This document shows, piece after piece, positions 26,103-35,785 of a DNA stretch of 64,000 bases. Position 1 is the first letter of the stretch, and each line of letters starts with the position of its first letter. The notes under the pieces were generated by a model. It was not told the origin of the DNA and did no database searches. It saw nothing but the letters and a program-made list of their open reading frames with translations. Source of the DNA: Oscillospiraceae bacterium (lineage in GTDB: Bacteria; Bacillota; Clostridia; Christensenellales; Aristaeellaceae); contig JAISZG010000016.1 in assembly GCA_031269355.1 (NCBI GenBank), positions 1 through 64,000 on the forward strand, written 5' to 3'. The position numbers and the translations under genes were made by a program.

Positions 26103-28208
26103 ATGGTTACCATACAAAACAATCATATAAACCGACGATTGCTTGTATCGCGGCACGACCCTGTGCTGTTGGACGACGACATCAAATCCCCACTGCAAAT
26201 TGGAAACGGAGACTTCGTGTTCACGTCGGATGCGACGGGCTTTCAAACCTTGCATACCGAACATGACGCCTGGATGCCTTTGTGTACGATGGCGCAATGG
26301 GGCTGGCATTCCGTGCCGAACGCGCGCGGCGGCTACTACACCATCGACGACGTAGTGATGGAGCCGTTTGATTTTGAAGGCAGGAAAATCCATTTTGCGC
26401 TGAATGTTCAGGAGGGCAACGAAGAGCCGTATAACTGGATGCGCAAGAATCCGCATCGGATGAATCTGGCGCGAATCGCGCTGAAACTCGACGGCGGCGT
26501 AATTTCTCGCGATCAGATAGGCGGCATCCATCAACAGCTTCATCTTTATGAAGGATACATCGAGAGCCGCTTTACTATCGACGGCGTTCCGTGCAGGGTA
26601 TTAAGCGCGTGCGATCCAAAGCTGGACGCGCTGGCGTTCAAGGTTGAAAGCGAATTGCTGCGCGGCGGCAGACTGACCGTTGATTTCGAGTTCCCCTATG
26701 GCGACCATCACAAAGCGGGCGGATTATGGGATGTTCCCGAACGGCATCGCACGGAAACCCTCGTCCACGGCGAGAACGTGGTTTTGGTGCGCCGCACGCT
26801 GGATCGCGACGGCTATTATCTTAAAATTTCAAGCGCGAACAGCGTGCGCGCGGATATCGCAGAACAGGCGCACCGCCTGCGTCTGATGTCCGAAGGCGTG
26901 AATACGCTTGAGTTCGCCGCGTTATTTTCTCCAGACGCCCCATGCGACGGCGCGGAGTTGTGCGCGGACGGCATATTCGACGCGGCTTATGATTGGTGGA
27001 CGGCCTTCTGGGAAAAGGGCGCGGCTGTTCGCCTTTCTAAAAGCAAGCATCCCAAAGCGTTGGAACTGGAGCGGCGCATAATCATTTCACTCTATCACCT
27101 CGCGATACAATCCGCAGGGTCGATGCCTCCGGCTGAAACCGGCCTTACCTGCAACAGCTGGTATGGGAAATTCCATTTGGAAATGCATTTCTGGCACGCT
27201 GCCTATCTGCCGCTGTGGAACCATCCGGAATTGCTGGAGCGCAGCGTAAAATGGTACCACGATATACTGCCTACGGCGCGGTGGAACGCCAGCCGAAACG
27301 GATTCAAAGGCGCCCGCTGGCCGAAGATGGTCGCTCCGGACGGCGTCGACTGTCCGTCGTTCATCGCCACGCTGCTGATTTGGCAGCAGCCGCATATTCT
27401 ATATATGATAGAATTATTATATCATGCCTACGGTGAAGATCGCGCGTTCGCCCGGCGGGAATGGAATCTCATCCGCGAAACCGCTGAATTTATGGCGGAC
27501 TTGCCCGTTTACAACCCGCAGACCGGGCATTACGACATCACCCAGCCGGTAATACCATCGAATGAAATGTTCAAGCCCCTTGAGACGCGCAACCCCGCGT
27601 TCGAGCTTGCCTATTGGAAATTCGGACTGGGCGTGGCGATTCAATTCGCCTGGCGGCTGGGCGAACCGGTACCGGAGAAATGGTCGGCTGTATATGAAAA
27701 GATCGCGCCGCCGCCCATGCGAGACGGGCAGTACATCACCCACGAATTGTTCAAGCCATTCCGCGCTGATTTTGTATCCTGCGACGCGGGAATCATCGGG
27801 ATGCTGCCCGGAGAGGGAATCGACCAGGACGTAATGCGCAAACAGTATCTGGCGTGGAAGAACTCGCCGGGCTCTGATTTTATGATAGGCTGGACGTTCG
27901 CATGGTACGCCATGACCGGCACGCGCCTTGGCCTCGCGGACGAGGCTCTCGGCATATTGCTGAAAGATCACGGCTGCAACGACTACATGGCCAACGGCGG
28001 AAACCCTCAGATTATGCCGCCGTTTGACGGACATCCCGCGCCTGAAGGGCCGCCGACGCTGCCGATCTACCTGCCAGGGAACGGCGGACTGCTGCTGGCT
28101 GTCGCGATGATGGCCGCCGGATATAAGGATAGTAAACCGCACCCGGGCTTCCCGGACGACGGCCAATGGGTTATCGAAACCGACGGTCTGCGCCCGCTTC
28201 CATTTTGA
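26103..28208 (+). CDS. Putative six-hairpin glycosidase (GH65-like)
   Basis: A protein of 701 residues without signal peptide. An N-terminal beta-sandwich (about 1-270) precedes an (alpha/alpha)6-type domain with TCNSWYGKFHLEMHFWHAAYLPLWN and GFKGARWPKM, which recall trehalase/GH65-like enzymes. The Glu in IPSNEMFKPLETRN is a candidate general acid. Substrate unknown, but the neighbouring GH43-like gene and sugar transporter suggest hydrolysis of an imported oligosaccharide in the cytoplasm. The ATG used is abutted directly by AGGAG (26098-26102) with no spacer, which is unusual; an ATA codon at 26112, 9 bases on, would be better spaced. The true initiation codon is therefore uncertain. Confidence 0.7.
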   Translation: MVTIQNNHINRRLLVSRHDPVLLDDDIKSPLQIGNGDFVFTSDATGFQTLHTEHDAWMPLCTMAQWGWHSVPNARGGYYTIDDVVMEPFDFEGRKIHFALNVQEGNEEPYNWMRKNPHRMNLARIALKLDGGVISRDQIGGIHQQLHLYEGYIESRFTIDGVPCRVLSACDPKLDALAFKVESELLRGGRLTVDFEFPYGDHHKAGGLWDVPERHRTETLVHGENVVLVRRTLDRDGYYLKISSANSVRADIAEQAHRLRLMSEGVNTLEFAALFSPDAPCDGAELCADGIFDAAYDWWTAFWEKGAAVRLSKSKHPKALELERRIIISLYHLAIQSAGSMPPAETGLTCNSWYGKFHLEMHFWHAAYLPLWNHPELLERSVKWYHDILPTARWNASRNGFKGARWPKMVAPDGVDCPSFIATLLIWQQPHILYMIELLYHAYGEDRAFARREWNLIRETAEFMADLPVYNPQTGHYDITQPVIPSNEMFKPLETRNPAFELAYWKFGLGVAIQFAWRLGEPVPEKWSAVYEKIAPPPMRDGQYITHELFKPFRADFVSCDAGIIGMLPGEGIDQDVMRKQYLAWKNSPGSDFMIGWTFAWYAMTGTRLGLADEALGILLKDHGCNDYMANGGNPQIMPPFDGHPAPEGPPTLPIYLPGNGGLLLAVAMMAAGYKDSKPHPGFPDDGQWVIETDGLRPLPF

Positions 28209-28253
28209 TCGACAAAGTTCGATCGATATAGTTTGATCGGTAAAGGGATGTTT

Positions 28254-29864
28254 ATGAGTATATCTGCAAACAGCTTTCGTCTGGACAGAATCGCCTTCAT
28301 GTGTGAAGCGGGCGATTCTGTCCGGCTTATCGCCATGAACGTCGGCGCTTACAGCGTCGCGTGGATGTCCAGCGACCCTGATATCGCCGCCGTCGGAGAC
28401 GACGGGGTTGTAACCGCCCTAAGCGACGGCGACGCCCGGATTACGGCTACGCTTATCGGCGGCGGAATTTCCGCCGAATGCATTGCGTCGGTTGGATATA
28501 ACGGGCAAAACCCGACCGTTCCTCCGTCGTGGGGGCTATATATAGCGGACGGAGAACCGCATGTATTCGGGGAACGTTTCTATATATACGGCTCCCGCGA
28601 CTGCCCCAACGGCTATATGGAAGGCGCGCCGAAAAACGATTGGTGTTCGGGAGATTATCACACGCTTTGGTCGGAGGATTTGATTCACTGGACTGACGCC
28701 GGGATTAGTATTTCCATAGAAGATGTCCCCGCAGAAATGCGCGGCCAGGCGACGCGCCTATGGGCGCCCGATATTTTTAACGATCCAAAAAACGGCTCGT
28801 ATCACCTGGCGTTTTGTTCCAACGGCGCGGATGTGTTTATCGCGGACGGGGAGCAGCCCGAGGGTCCGTTCGCCAACATACGCAAAATTACAATGGGCGG
28901 CGAGACGATACGCTGCATTGATCCGGGCGTGCTGGTCGACGACGACGGAACCGTTTATATCGCGCTGCCGTTTGAATTCTTCATCGCAAAACTCGATCCC
29001 GACGACTATTCCCGAATTATTCCGGAAACCAAAGTGGGGCTGCGCCCGATAATCGATCAGGCCGACGCGGAATATTTTCCATTCGAGGGGCCTTCGCTGC
29101 GCAAACGGAACGGCTTATATTATTATATTTATATATCATCGCGCAAAGGAGAGAACATACCTACTCGAATGGGTACACTGGTTGCGAGCGACCCTATGGA
29201 CATTGGCTCGTGGCGGTATGGCGGCCCGCTGATTGAAACGCGCGATTTCATCCGCGCGGGCAATGTGCACGGTTCGTTCGAGGAGTTTGGCGGCAAATAC
29301 TACCTCTCCTACCACCGCATGGCGCAGGGCTTCGACCGTTTTACGCGCATGATGAATCTTGACGAGCTGATGTTCCGCGCAGACGGCACGCCTATTCCCG
29401 TGGTGCGCACATCCTCCGGCGCGCGCGGTTTCTTCCCGGTTGGCGAAAGGGTGTATGCCGCCAGCGCATGCGTGCTCTCGGGTGGACGAGAGGACGATCG
29501 GTTTGTGCGTTCCTACGCCCAGGACAAACGATCGCCATATCCATACGCCTATCTTAAGCTTTCGCCCGATGCGTACGCGGGGTTTCGGTATGTAAAAACA
29601 GAGCCTAACGTCGCGGCAATTCAGCTAAACTACAGATGCCGGGAAGCCGCGCGCGTTATGATTGAAATGGTTCCTCGAGATAGCCTGGATGAGCAGTCGG
29701 CGCGGCGATTTACCGTAGATTTGCCGAAGCGTTCGGACTGGTCGACCGAGCGATGCCCGTTTATATCCGGCCTTGACGGCGTTTTTGAAATTCGTTTTTC
29801 TCTGGAGAAATCTACGGAACCTCCGAATGCATTCGATTTCGCATGGTTTTCTATATCCTGTTAA
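28254..29864 (+). CDS. GH43-like five-bladed propeller glycosidase with N-terminal Ig-like domain
   Basis: A protein of 536 residues from ATG 28254, 6 bases after AAAGGG; the ATG at 28248 abuts it. Residues about 10-80 read as a bacterial Ig-like (Big_2-type) domain (VAWMSSDPDIAAV...VVTALSDGDARITA). The propeller follows: YIYGSRD, LWAPDIFNDPKNGSYHLAF, IDPGVLVDDDGTVYIAL and EGPSLRKRNGLYYYIY, where the Glu fits the GH43 general acid. A C-terminal beta-sandwich (about 400-536) may be a carbohydrate-binding module. No signal peptide, so it probably acts inside the cell on arabinosyl or xylosyl oligosaccharides. The Ig-like domain in a non-secreted protein is odd. Confidence 0.75.
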   Translation: MSISANSFRLDRIAFMCEAGDSVRLIAMNVGAYSVAWMSSDPDIAAVGDDGVVTALSDGDARITATLIGGGISAECIASVGYNGQNPTVPPSWGLYIADGEPHVFGERFYIYGSRDCPNGYMEGAPKNDWCSGDYHTLWSEDLIHWTDAGISISIEDVPAEMRGQATRLWAPDIFNDPKNGSYHLAFCSNGADVFIADGEQPEGPFANIRKITMGGETIRCIDPGVLVDDDGTVYIALPFEFFIAKLDPDDYSRIIPETKVGLRPIIDQADAEYFPFEGPSLRKRNGLYYYIYISSRKGENIPTRMGTLVASDPMDIGSWRYGGPLIETRDFIRAGNVHGSFEEFGGKYYLSYHRMAQGFDRFTRMMNLDELMFRADGTPIPVVRTSSGARGFFPVGERVYAASACVLSGGREDDRFVRSYAQDKRSPYPYAYLKLSPDAYAGFRYVKTEPNVAAIQLNYRCREAARVMIEMVPRDSLDEQSARRFTVDLPKRSDWSTERCPFISGLDGVFEIRFSLEKSTEPPNAFDFAWFSISC

Positions 29865-29888
29865 CCTTTATTAAAGGTGGTGTTTCTA

Positions 29889-30851
29889 TTGGCGCAGACG
29901 ATCCGCATCGGAGGGGGCGCTAAGCGTCCGGACAAAGGCTCGCTGGGCAAACGATTCGCCCGCAGCGTGCGGCTGCATTGGCAGTTGTATGTTTTCATCG
30001 CGCCGATCTTCATTTTCTTTATACTGTTTCACTACGCGCCTCTGTACGGCGTCCAAATCGCGTTCCGCGATTACAAAGCCGTATTCGGCATCACGGGCAG
30101 CAAATGGGTTGGACTGAAGCATTTTCGGGATTTTTTCCGCTCCTACTACTCGATGCGGCTTATCGTCAACACGCTGCTCCTCAACATATTCGGCCTGCTG
30201 TGGAGTTTTCCGATTCCCATATTTATGGCGATACTGCTGAACCAATTGAACAATAAACGCGCGAAGTCGTTTATACAGACTATCATCTACGTGCCGCATT
30301 TCATTTCTACGGTCGTGATGGTGGGCGTATTGTTCCTGTTTCTAAGCCCCACGAGCGGCATTATCAATAAGGCGCTGACATCGCTTGGAATGAAATCCAT
30401 ATTCTTTATGATCGAACCGGGGTATTTTCGGACTCTGTTTATCGCGTCGGACATTTGGCAGCACGCGGGCTGGAACACGATTTTATTCATCGCCGCGCTT
30501 ACGGGCATCGACCCCGAGCTATACGAGGCCGCTTCCGTCGACGGCGCGAGCAAAACACAAAAGATTCGCTATATCGATATCCCGCACCTTATGCCAATCG
30601 CGGCCATCATGCTGATTTTAAGCTGCGGCAGCATGCTCGTATCCAACACCGATAAGGCGCTGCTTATGCAGACGCCCAACAACATGTCGGTATCCGACAT
30701 TATCGGCGTGTATGTTTATCAGCAGGGGCTTGGCAAGGCGCAGTTCTCGTATACGGCGGCCATCAACCTGTTTGTGAACGTCGTTAATTTCATCACAATC
30801 ATGCTGGTTAATTTCGCTTCAAAAAAATTAGGCGAAACCAGCTTGTTCTAA
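29889..30851 (+). CDS. Sugar ABC transporter permease (LplB family)
   Basis: A protein of 320 residues from TTG 29889, 8 bases after AAAGGTGG; a GTG at 29877 sits inside that site. Six hydrophobic segments are visible, beginning LYVFIAPIFIFFILFHYAPLYG. The EAA loop that contacts the ATPase is ELYEAASVDGASKTQKIRYIDIPHL. It pairs with the next permease and the binding protein as an oligosaccharide importer. No ATPase gene is in the operon, so a shared MsmX-type ATPase encoded elsewhere is expected. Confidence 0.92.
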   Translation: MAQTIRIGGGAKRPDKGSLGKRFARSVRLHWQLYVFIAPIFIFFILFHYAPLYGVQIAFRDYKAVFGITGSKWVGLKHFRDFFRSYYSMRLIVNTLLLNIFGLLWSFPIPIFMAILLNQLNNKRAKSFIQTIIYVPHFISTVVMVGVLFLFLSPTSGIINKALTSLGMKSIFFMIEPGYFRTLFIASDIWQHAGWNTILFIAALTGIDPELYEAASVDGASKTQKIRYIDIPHLMPIAAIMLILSCGSMLVSNTDKALLMQTPNNMSVSDIIGVYVYQQGLGKAQFSYTAAINLFVNVVNFITIMLVNFASKKLGETSLF

Positions 30852-30875
30852 TCCGGGGGAAAGGATGTTTGGGCA

Positions 30876-31820
30876 ATGCGGCGACCGATGAGTCAATCAG
30901 CGCTCCGCCATGGTTCCGGCTATGGCCGCAAGACGACAGGCGACAGGGTTTTCGATATTTTCAACTCCGTCTTCTGGGTCGTAGTGGTAGGCATCGTAAT
31001 CTATCCTCTCTGGCTCGTCCTTATAGATTCCGTATCGAACCCGGGCGACGTATACGCCGGGAGGGTCGTCATCTGGCCGATCGGCTTTTCGTTGGAGGGC
31101 TATAAGGCGATACTCGCGAGCAAGCAGCTGCTGCGTTCCTATCTCAACTCCATTATCTATACGTTGAGCGGAACCGTGTTCAGCGTGTTTCTCACGATGA
31201 TGGGCGCTTATGCGCTCTCGCATCCGTTCCCCGGCAAAGGCGCGGTCAACTTTTTTATCATATTCACCATGTTTTTTTCCGGCGGGCTTATTCCTTCGTT
31301 TATAATCAACCGGGCGCTTGGGCTTTACAACAATCCGCTTGCGATGATTGTTCTGGGCGCGGTGTCCGTATGGAACCTGATGATTGCGCGCACCTATATT
31401 CAAACGAATATTCCGGGGGAACTCTACGACGCGGCGGCTATTGACGGAGCGAGTCATTTTAAATATTTCTTCCGGTTTGTGCTGCCGTTGTCGGGCGTGA
31501 TCATGGCCGTGCTCAGCGTTTATGCCGGAGTCGCGCGCTGGAACGATTATTTTACCGCGCTCGTCTATATCCGCGATCGCAACCTTCTGCCGCTGCAGAC
31601 GGTGCTGCGCGAAGCTCTGGCGAGCCTTACTTCCAGCGCCGCTTCCCTTATTGAAGATTCTCTGAAAATAGATGGAATCGACGTTCAGGCGGCCACGCGC
31701 AAAGCGGAGGTAGCGAAGTATTGCTCGATCGTCGTCTCTACCGTACCGGCGGTGCTGCTATACGTGTTCATGCAAAAGTTCTTTGTGAAAGGCGTTATGA
31801 TCGGCTCGCTCAAGGGCTGA
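30876..31820 (+). CDS. Sugar ABC transporter permease (YtcP family)
   Basis: A protein of 314 residues with six hydrophobic segments (FNSVFWVVVVGIVIYPLWLVLI first) and an EAA loop ELYDAAAIDGASHFKYFFRFVLP. It is the second permease of a CUT1-type importer, 24 bases after the first. A GAAAGGA sequence lies about 10 bases before the ATG. Confidence 0.92.
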   Translation: MRRPMSQSALRHGSGYGRKTTGDRVFDIFNSVFWVVVVGIVIYPLWLVLIDSVSNPGDVYAGRVVIWPIGFSLEGYKAILASKQLLRSYLNSIIYTLSGTVFSVFLTMMGAYALSHPFPGKGAVNFFIIFTMFFSGGLIPSFIINRALGLYNNPLAMIVLGAVSVWNLMIARTYIQTNIPGELYDAAAIDGASHFKYFFRFVLPLSGVIMAVLSVYAGVARWNDYFTALVYIRDRNLLPLQTVLREALASLTSSAASLIEDSLKIDGIDVQAATRKAEVAKYCSIVVSTVPAVLLYVFMQKFFVKGVMIGSLKG

Positions 31821-31910
31821 TATAAAGCGCGGGCGCCCCATAAAACGGGTATGCTTGCCGACTCTGAGTTTCCATTGGGCCCATATAATTTATAACAAGG
31901 AGGAATCCGG

Positions 31911-33557
31911 ATGAAATCGAACACTCGAAACCGAATCGTAACTATGCTGCTTATCTTCGCCATGGCGTTTACGCTGCTGGCGGGCGCGGGGCTGGCGGAG
32001 GAATCGTCCTACTTTGGCGAGGGCAAGATTACGGACGAAAAAATTACCCTGACAGCGGCTATGACAGGTGTCGACAACAAGCAGATCGACACCGGCGAGG
32101 ATGTAATTTGGTTCTACGAGGAATTGGAAAAAAAGACGAATATACACGTAAAATACGATGTAATATCTGAGGCCGACTGGAGTACGCGCGTCAATTTGAT
32201 GTTTGCGGCCGCCGACATGCCGGATATGTTCCTAGCCGTTCCTATTGATATTGAGGAATATGGCGTATCGCAGGGATTGATCGTTCCTCTGGACGAATAT
32301 ATCAACGAGGAGATCATGCCCAACTATACATCGCGGCTTTCTCTTAACGACGCGAACGCGTCTATTCCCGCGTCCGACGGTTTGACCTACTACATAGGCA
32401 AGCTGATCGCGCAGAACGTAAACCATGAGGGCAATCATTTCATCAACAAGACTTGGCTGGACAAGCTGGGTCTGCCGATACCCACGACAATCGACGAGCT
32501 GACCGAAACCCTGATCGCATTCCGCGATTTGGATCCAAACGGCAACGGCGAGAAGGACGAGATTCCGATGTCCGCCAACACTCTCCAGCATTATGTTCAG
32601 GGCATATACACCCATTTTGACGGCTTCGGCGTGCCGCTGGTCGATCTGGATACGATGAACTTCGGCTATGTCAATATCGACGCGGACGACAAAGTGCAGT
32701 TTACTCCTTATATGCCGGGCTTCCGCGCTGCCTGCGAATGGCTGAACAGCCTATATACCCAAGGCCTGCTGGATCAGGAATCGATGACGCAGGATTTCGG
32801 CACTTGGATGACCAAGATCGCCGACGACAAGGTGGGCTATTTCACCTATCTGCGCATGCTAAACAGCGGCTTTGCGCCTGAACTCTCCGAGAACTTTGTT
32901 TCGATTCTGCCACCCGCTGATCCGCAGTACGGCGCGAGCGTTCCGGCCATACTGGAAGTCCCTTCCATGGGCGCAGTGCTGACCGTCGCCAATAAATACG
33001 TCGAGGAAACCCTGCGGTGGATCGACGCGCAGCTTGAGACGCGTACTATGATGATCGCCTATAACGGACCGGACAAATTGGAAGGCGGACCGACGCTTGA
33101 GGATGGCAGCCCCGTCGAGCCGACGCTTGCGCTGAACGAAAACGGAAAGTACGTGGTGTTGTACACGCCGGAGGACAATGGCCTTTACGATTATGTGCCC
33201 GTGCTGAACGCGCAGTTCTTCGCGCCGGGCGACTATTACTTTGATATCTTTGAAATGCCTCCCCATCGCGTCGAACGGTATGAAGCCAGCAAAGCCTATG
33301 CAGAAGCAGGCGTGATGGAGCCGAAGTCTTACTACTATCTCTACAAATTCTCAAAGATGAATAATGAGAATTCCATCGAGACCCAGCGCCTCTTGGTAGA
33401 GCTTCAGCGGCTTGTGCGCGAATCAGTCGCGGGCTTTATTACGAACGGCGTTACGGACGCTTCCTGGGAACGCTTCCTCAGCCAGGCGAAAGGCATTGGC
33501 GCGGAACGATATGTGGATTACTACCAGGAAGCGTATGACGCGTATTTGAACAAGTAA
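31911..33557 (+). CDS. Extracellular sugar-binding protein (LipO-like)
   Basis: A protein of 548 residues with an N-terminal signal peptide (basic KSNTRNR, then a hydrophobic MLLIFAMAFTLLAGAG core). Unlike most relatives there is no lipobox cysteine; cleavage after AGLA is likely, so attachment to the cell is unclear. The mature domain is a large cluster-D binding protein of the kind found with LplB/YtcP permeases (DVISEADWSTRVNLMFAAADMPD, TIDELTETLIAFRDLDPNGNGEKDEIP). AAGGAGG precedes the ATG. It ends the glycan operon; a large hairpin follows. Confidence 0.9.
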   Translation: MKSNTRNRIVTMLLIFAMAFTLLAGAGLAEESSYFGEGKITDEKITLTAAMTGVDNKQIDTGEDVIWFYEELEKKTNIHVKYDVISEADWSTRVNLMFAAADMPDMFLAVPIDIEEYGVSQGLIVPLDEYINEEIMPNYTSRLSLNDANASIPASDGLTYYIGKLIAQNVNHEGNHFINKTWLDKLGLPIPTTIDELTETLIAFRDLDPNGNGEKDEIPMSANTLQHYVQGIYTHFDGFGVPLVDLDTMNFGYVNIDADDKVQFTPYMPGFRAACEWLNSLYTQGLLDQESMTQDFGTWMTKIADDKVGYFTYLRMLNSGFAPELSENFVSILPPADPQYGASVPAILEVPSMGAVLTVANKYVEETLRWIDAQLETRTMMIAYNGPDKLEGGPTLEDGSPVEPTLALNENGKYVVLYTPEDNGLYDYVPVLNAQFFAPGDYYFDIFEMPPHRVERYEASKAYAEAGVMEPKSYYYLYKFSKMNNENSIETQRLLVELQRLVRESVAGFITNGVTDASWERFLSQAKGIGAERYVDYYQEAYDAYLNK

Positions 33558-33571
33558 GGGATTTTTATGAT

Positions 33572-33612
33572 GCGAAGGAAGGAGCGCCGTATGATTCGAC
33601 GCTCCCCTTCGC
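33572..33612 (+). terminator. Hairpin ending the glycan operon
   Basis: A 13-bp stem with a 2-base bulge (GCGAAGG, then GGAGCG, pairing with CGCTCC and CCTTCGC) lies 15 bases after the binding-protein stop. No T-run follows, so Rho-dependent or RNA-stabilising action is also possible. Confidence 0.5.
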
Positions 33613-33758
33613 CCATATATCGGTACGATTCCGGAACGCGGATACAATCATTTATCAGAAACACAGCTGACGGATCGAACCGGAAATTCTGCGCTGTCTC
33701 TCCTTCCTATTGTGGCAGAGTATTTATTTTTATATAATCTATTTACGCGCGCCGTCAG

Positions 33759-33787
33759 TTGACAATTCCAGTTATTCGTGATATCAT
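33759..33787 (+). promoter_or_regulatory. Promoter of the metA leader
   Basis: TTGACA (33759-33764), a 17-base spacer and TATCAT (33782-33787), about 34 bases upstream of a small leader ORF. Confidence 0.7.
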
Positions 33788-33820
33788 ATCAATATCGCCA
33801 ATCATTAAAGGAGTATAATA

Positions 33821-33871
33821 ATGATAAATCGAATGTACCACAGCATCCGACCGCACGCGCAGGGCGCTTGA
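33821..33871 (+). CDS. Leader peptide upstream of metA
   Basis: A 16-residue ORF, MINRMYHSIRPHAQGA, begins 7 bases after a strong AAAGGAG and ends 31 bases before an intrinsic terminator. The arrangement (promoter, short translated ORF, terminator, then metA) is that of a transcription attenuator. The peptide has two Met, two His and two Arg codons, no long run of one amino acid, so the sensed signal is not obvious. It is not an S-box or Met T-box by eye. Confidence 0.55.
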   Translation: MINRMYHSIRPHAQGA

Positions 33872-33902
33872 CGGATTGCTGTTTTGCGTTTAAATCGCAC
33901 CA

Positions 33903-33932
33903 GCCCGCCGCGTTCCACGCGGTGGGCTTTTT
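33903..33932 (+). terminator. Attenuator-type terminator before metA
   Basis: A perfect 10-bp stem (GCCCGCCGCG/CGCGGTGGGC) with loop TTCCA is followed by TTTTTAT, 79 bases before the metA start. It would stop most transcripts between the leader peptide and metA unless an alternative structure forms. Confidence 0.8.
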
Positions 33933-34010
33933 ATATGCTTCTACTTACCATGCCCCCTCTAACAGGATGGAACTGCGCCTCGCAACCGCGCATCGAAAGG
34001 AGTAATAATT

Positions 34011-34979
34011 ATGCCAGTAAAAATACCCGACGCGCTGCCCGCCGTAAAAATCCTATCTGAGGAAAATATATTCGTTATGACGGAGCGCCGCTCAGCTCAG
34101 CAGGATATACGTCCGCTTCGCATCGCGATATTAAATTTAATGCCAAACAAAGCGGCTACTGAAACGCAGCTTCTTCGGCTTATAGGCAATACTCCCCTGC
34201 AGGTGGAAGTCACATTGCTTCATACGAGCAGTTATCTGGGCGCGAATACTCCCAAATCGCATCTGGACGAGTTCTATCGCACGTTCGACGAAGTCTCCGG
34301 CGAACTGTTCGACGGATTTATTATTACAGGCGCGCCTGTCGAACTGATGGATTTCGAGAACGTGCGCTACTGGGATGAATTAAAAAGCGTAATGAACTGG
34401 GCGGATAAGAACGTATTCAGCACGCTTTATATTTGCTGGGCAGCGCAGGCGGGATTGTTCCATCACTATGGAATCGGCAAAATCGAACTTCCGGAAAAAA
34501 TGTTTGGAGTATTCGAGCATCGAGTTCGGAATCGCGCAAATCCTCTTGTGCGCGGCTTTGACGATTCATTTTACATTCCTGTAAGCCGCCATACGGCGAT
34601 TGACGAAGCTGGGCTGTACGCGTGCGCCGATCTAAATATACTTGCGGTTTCAGAAGAATCAGGCGTTGGGCTTATCGCAAGCCGCGATAGGCGGCGCGTA
34701 TTTTCAACCGGACATAGCGAATACGACGCGGATACTCTCGATCAGGAGTATAGGCGCGATCTGGAAAAAAATCTGCCGATCCGCATTCCAAGGCATTATT
34801 ATCCAAACGACGATCCATCAAAGCCTCCGCGCCTGCGCTGGCGTTCGCACGCCAGCTTGCTGTTTGCAAACTGGCTAAATTATTTCGTATACCAGGAAAC
34901 TCCGTTCGATCTGAACACATTGCGCAGCATAAACGCGAGCAAGCCGTCTGCAGACTGCGCTCCGGAATATTATATTTAA
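34011..34979 (+). CDS. metA: Homoserine O-acetyltransferase (MetA family)
   Basis: A protein of 322 residues that activates homoserine for methionine synthesis. The nucleophile Cys is in [22 protein letters not shown] and the following ERDxx-like region supply the His and Glu partners. The acyl-CoA selectivity position reads [13 protein letters not shown]. Glu at this place, instead of Gly, is the feature reported for MetA proteins that use acetyl-CoA rather than succinyl-CoA, so acetyltransferase is favoured. AAAGGAG precedes the ATG by 8 bases. It is a single gene behind its own leader and attenuator. Confidence 0.92.
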   Translation: MPVKIPDALPAVKILSEENIFVMTERRSAQQDIRPLRIAILNLMPNKAATETQLLRLIGNTPLQVEVTLLHTSSYLGANTPKSHLDEFYRTFDEVSGELFDGFIITGAPVELMDFENVRYWDELKSVMNWADKNVFSTLYICWAAQAGLFHHYGIGKIELPEKMFGVFEHRVRNRANPLVRGFDDSFYIPVSRHTAIDEAGLYACADLNILAVSEESGVGLIASRDRRRVFSTGHSEYDADTLDQEYRRDLEKNLPIRIPRHYYPNDDPSKPPRLRWRSHASLLFANWLNYFVYQETPFDLNTLRSINASKPSADCAPEYYI

Positions 34980-35007
34980 TAATAAATCTCGTTTGAAAGG
35001 AGCCTAG

Positions 35008-35060
35008 GGCGGATTTGTGCGCTGCTATTAATTGTCGCATTGTCACAAAGCCGCCTCTTT
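35008..35060. terminator. Terminator between metA and the CDGSH gene
   Basis: A 12-bp stem with one mismatch (GGCGGATTTGTG at 35008 with CACAAAGCCGCC at 35044) and a 24-base loop, followed on the plus strand by TCTTTATAT. It lies between two convergent genes. Confidence 0.6.
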
Positions 35061-35083
35061 ATATAAATTTTATCCGCTGCCCT

Positions 35084-35785
35084 CTATTCGCCGATTTCGT
35101 CGTGACCCGCCATATGAGGGCAATTGAGGTGCCGCGTATCGCAGAATGGTTTGTTGCGTGATTGGCCGCATCTGCAAAGGGTGTAGCGGTTTCGCGTTTC
35201 ATACGGCTGCCCATCCGCGCCGATCAATTCTATGCCGCCCGTCACCTTGATAGCGCCTCGCTTGCCCGCGACGGGATCCTGCACCAATCCCGCTTGCTTT
35301 GGCAGTTCCGGTTCTATCAACTCCCCGCTCTTGTCGACCAGCGTAAGGCGCCCCGCCGAGCATGCAGCGCATTCCTCTTTTGCCAGCTGCAGATTTGCCG
35401 GATCGCCAGAATGGATCGCAGCGTCCCACGCCCGCACTCCGCGATCGCAGAATCGCAGCGACGCGCACCGCCCGTCGTCGAGCAAATCCACAGCTTCGCC
35501 CTCGTACTTTTTGGCGCGCTGAATGTAGGGCGCGCGTGACGCCGTTTCCGTACCGTCAAATTCTATCGATACGTGCGCGCCGTCGCAATACGGCTTGCTT
35601 TTTGAATGCCCGCAGCGGCATAGATGATAAGGAACCATGGATTCTGGATACGTTCCGTCTTCTCGCCATGAAGTGGATATGCCCCTTCCGTCTGACTCGA
35701 TCGTTTGAATTGTCAGCGGAACGTCGGTAGATACTTCGTACGGACCGTTCGGAAGAACCTTAATCGCGTTAGTCGTATTGGGCAT
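35084..35785 (-). CDS. Two-domain CDGSH iron-sulfur protein
   Basis: A protein of 233 residues from ATG 35785, 9 bases after GGAGGTG. Two CDGSH-type [2Fe-2S] motifs flank a middle domain: HLCRCGHSKSKPYCDGAH (about 73-90) and TLCRCGQSRNKPFCDTRH near the C-terminus; the Cys-x-Cys-x(n)-Cys-x3-His ligands are kept in both. The middle part (LQLAKEECAACSAGRL) is also Cys-containing. Such proteins probably carry electrons or clusters in the cytoplasm. The frame stays open upstream to 35938 with a plausible-looking 51-residue extension containing four cysteines, but no ribosome site supports starting there. Confidence 0.85.
   Translation of the reverse strand: MPNTTNAIKVLPNGPYEVSTDVPLTIQTIESDGRGISTSWREDGTYPESMVPYHLCRCGHSKSKPYCDGAHVSIEFDGTETASRAPYIQRAKKYEGEAVDLLDDGRCASLRFCDRGVRAWDAAIHSGDPANLQLAKEECAACSAGRLTLVDKSGELIEPELPKQAGLVQDPVAGKRGAIKVTGGIELIGADGQPYETRNRYTLCRCGQSRNKPFCDTRHLNCPHMAGHDEIGE

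Noticed and set aside
33788..34010. SAM-I (S-box) or methionine T-box upstream of metA
   Set aside because: No T-box core and no S-box conserved segments are visible; a translated leader peptide is present instead.
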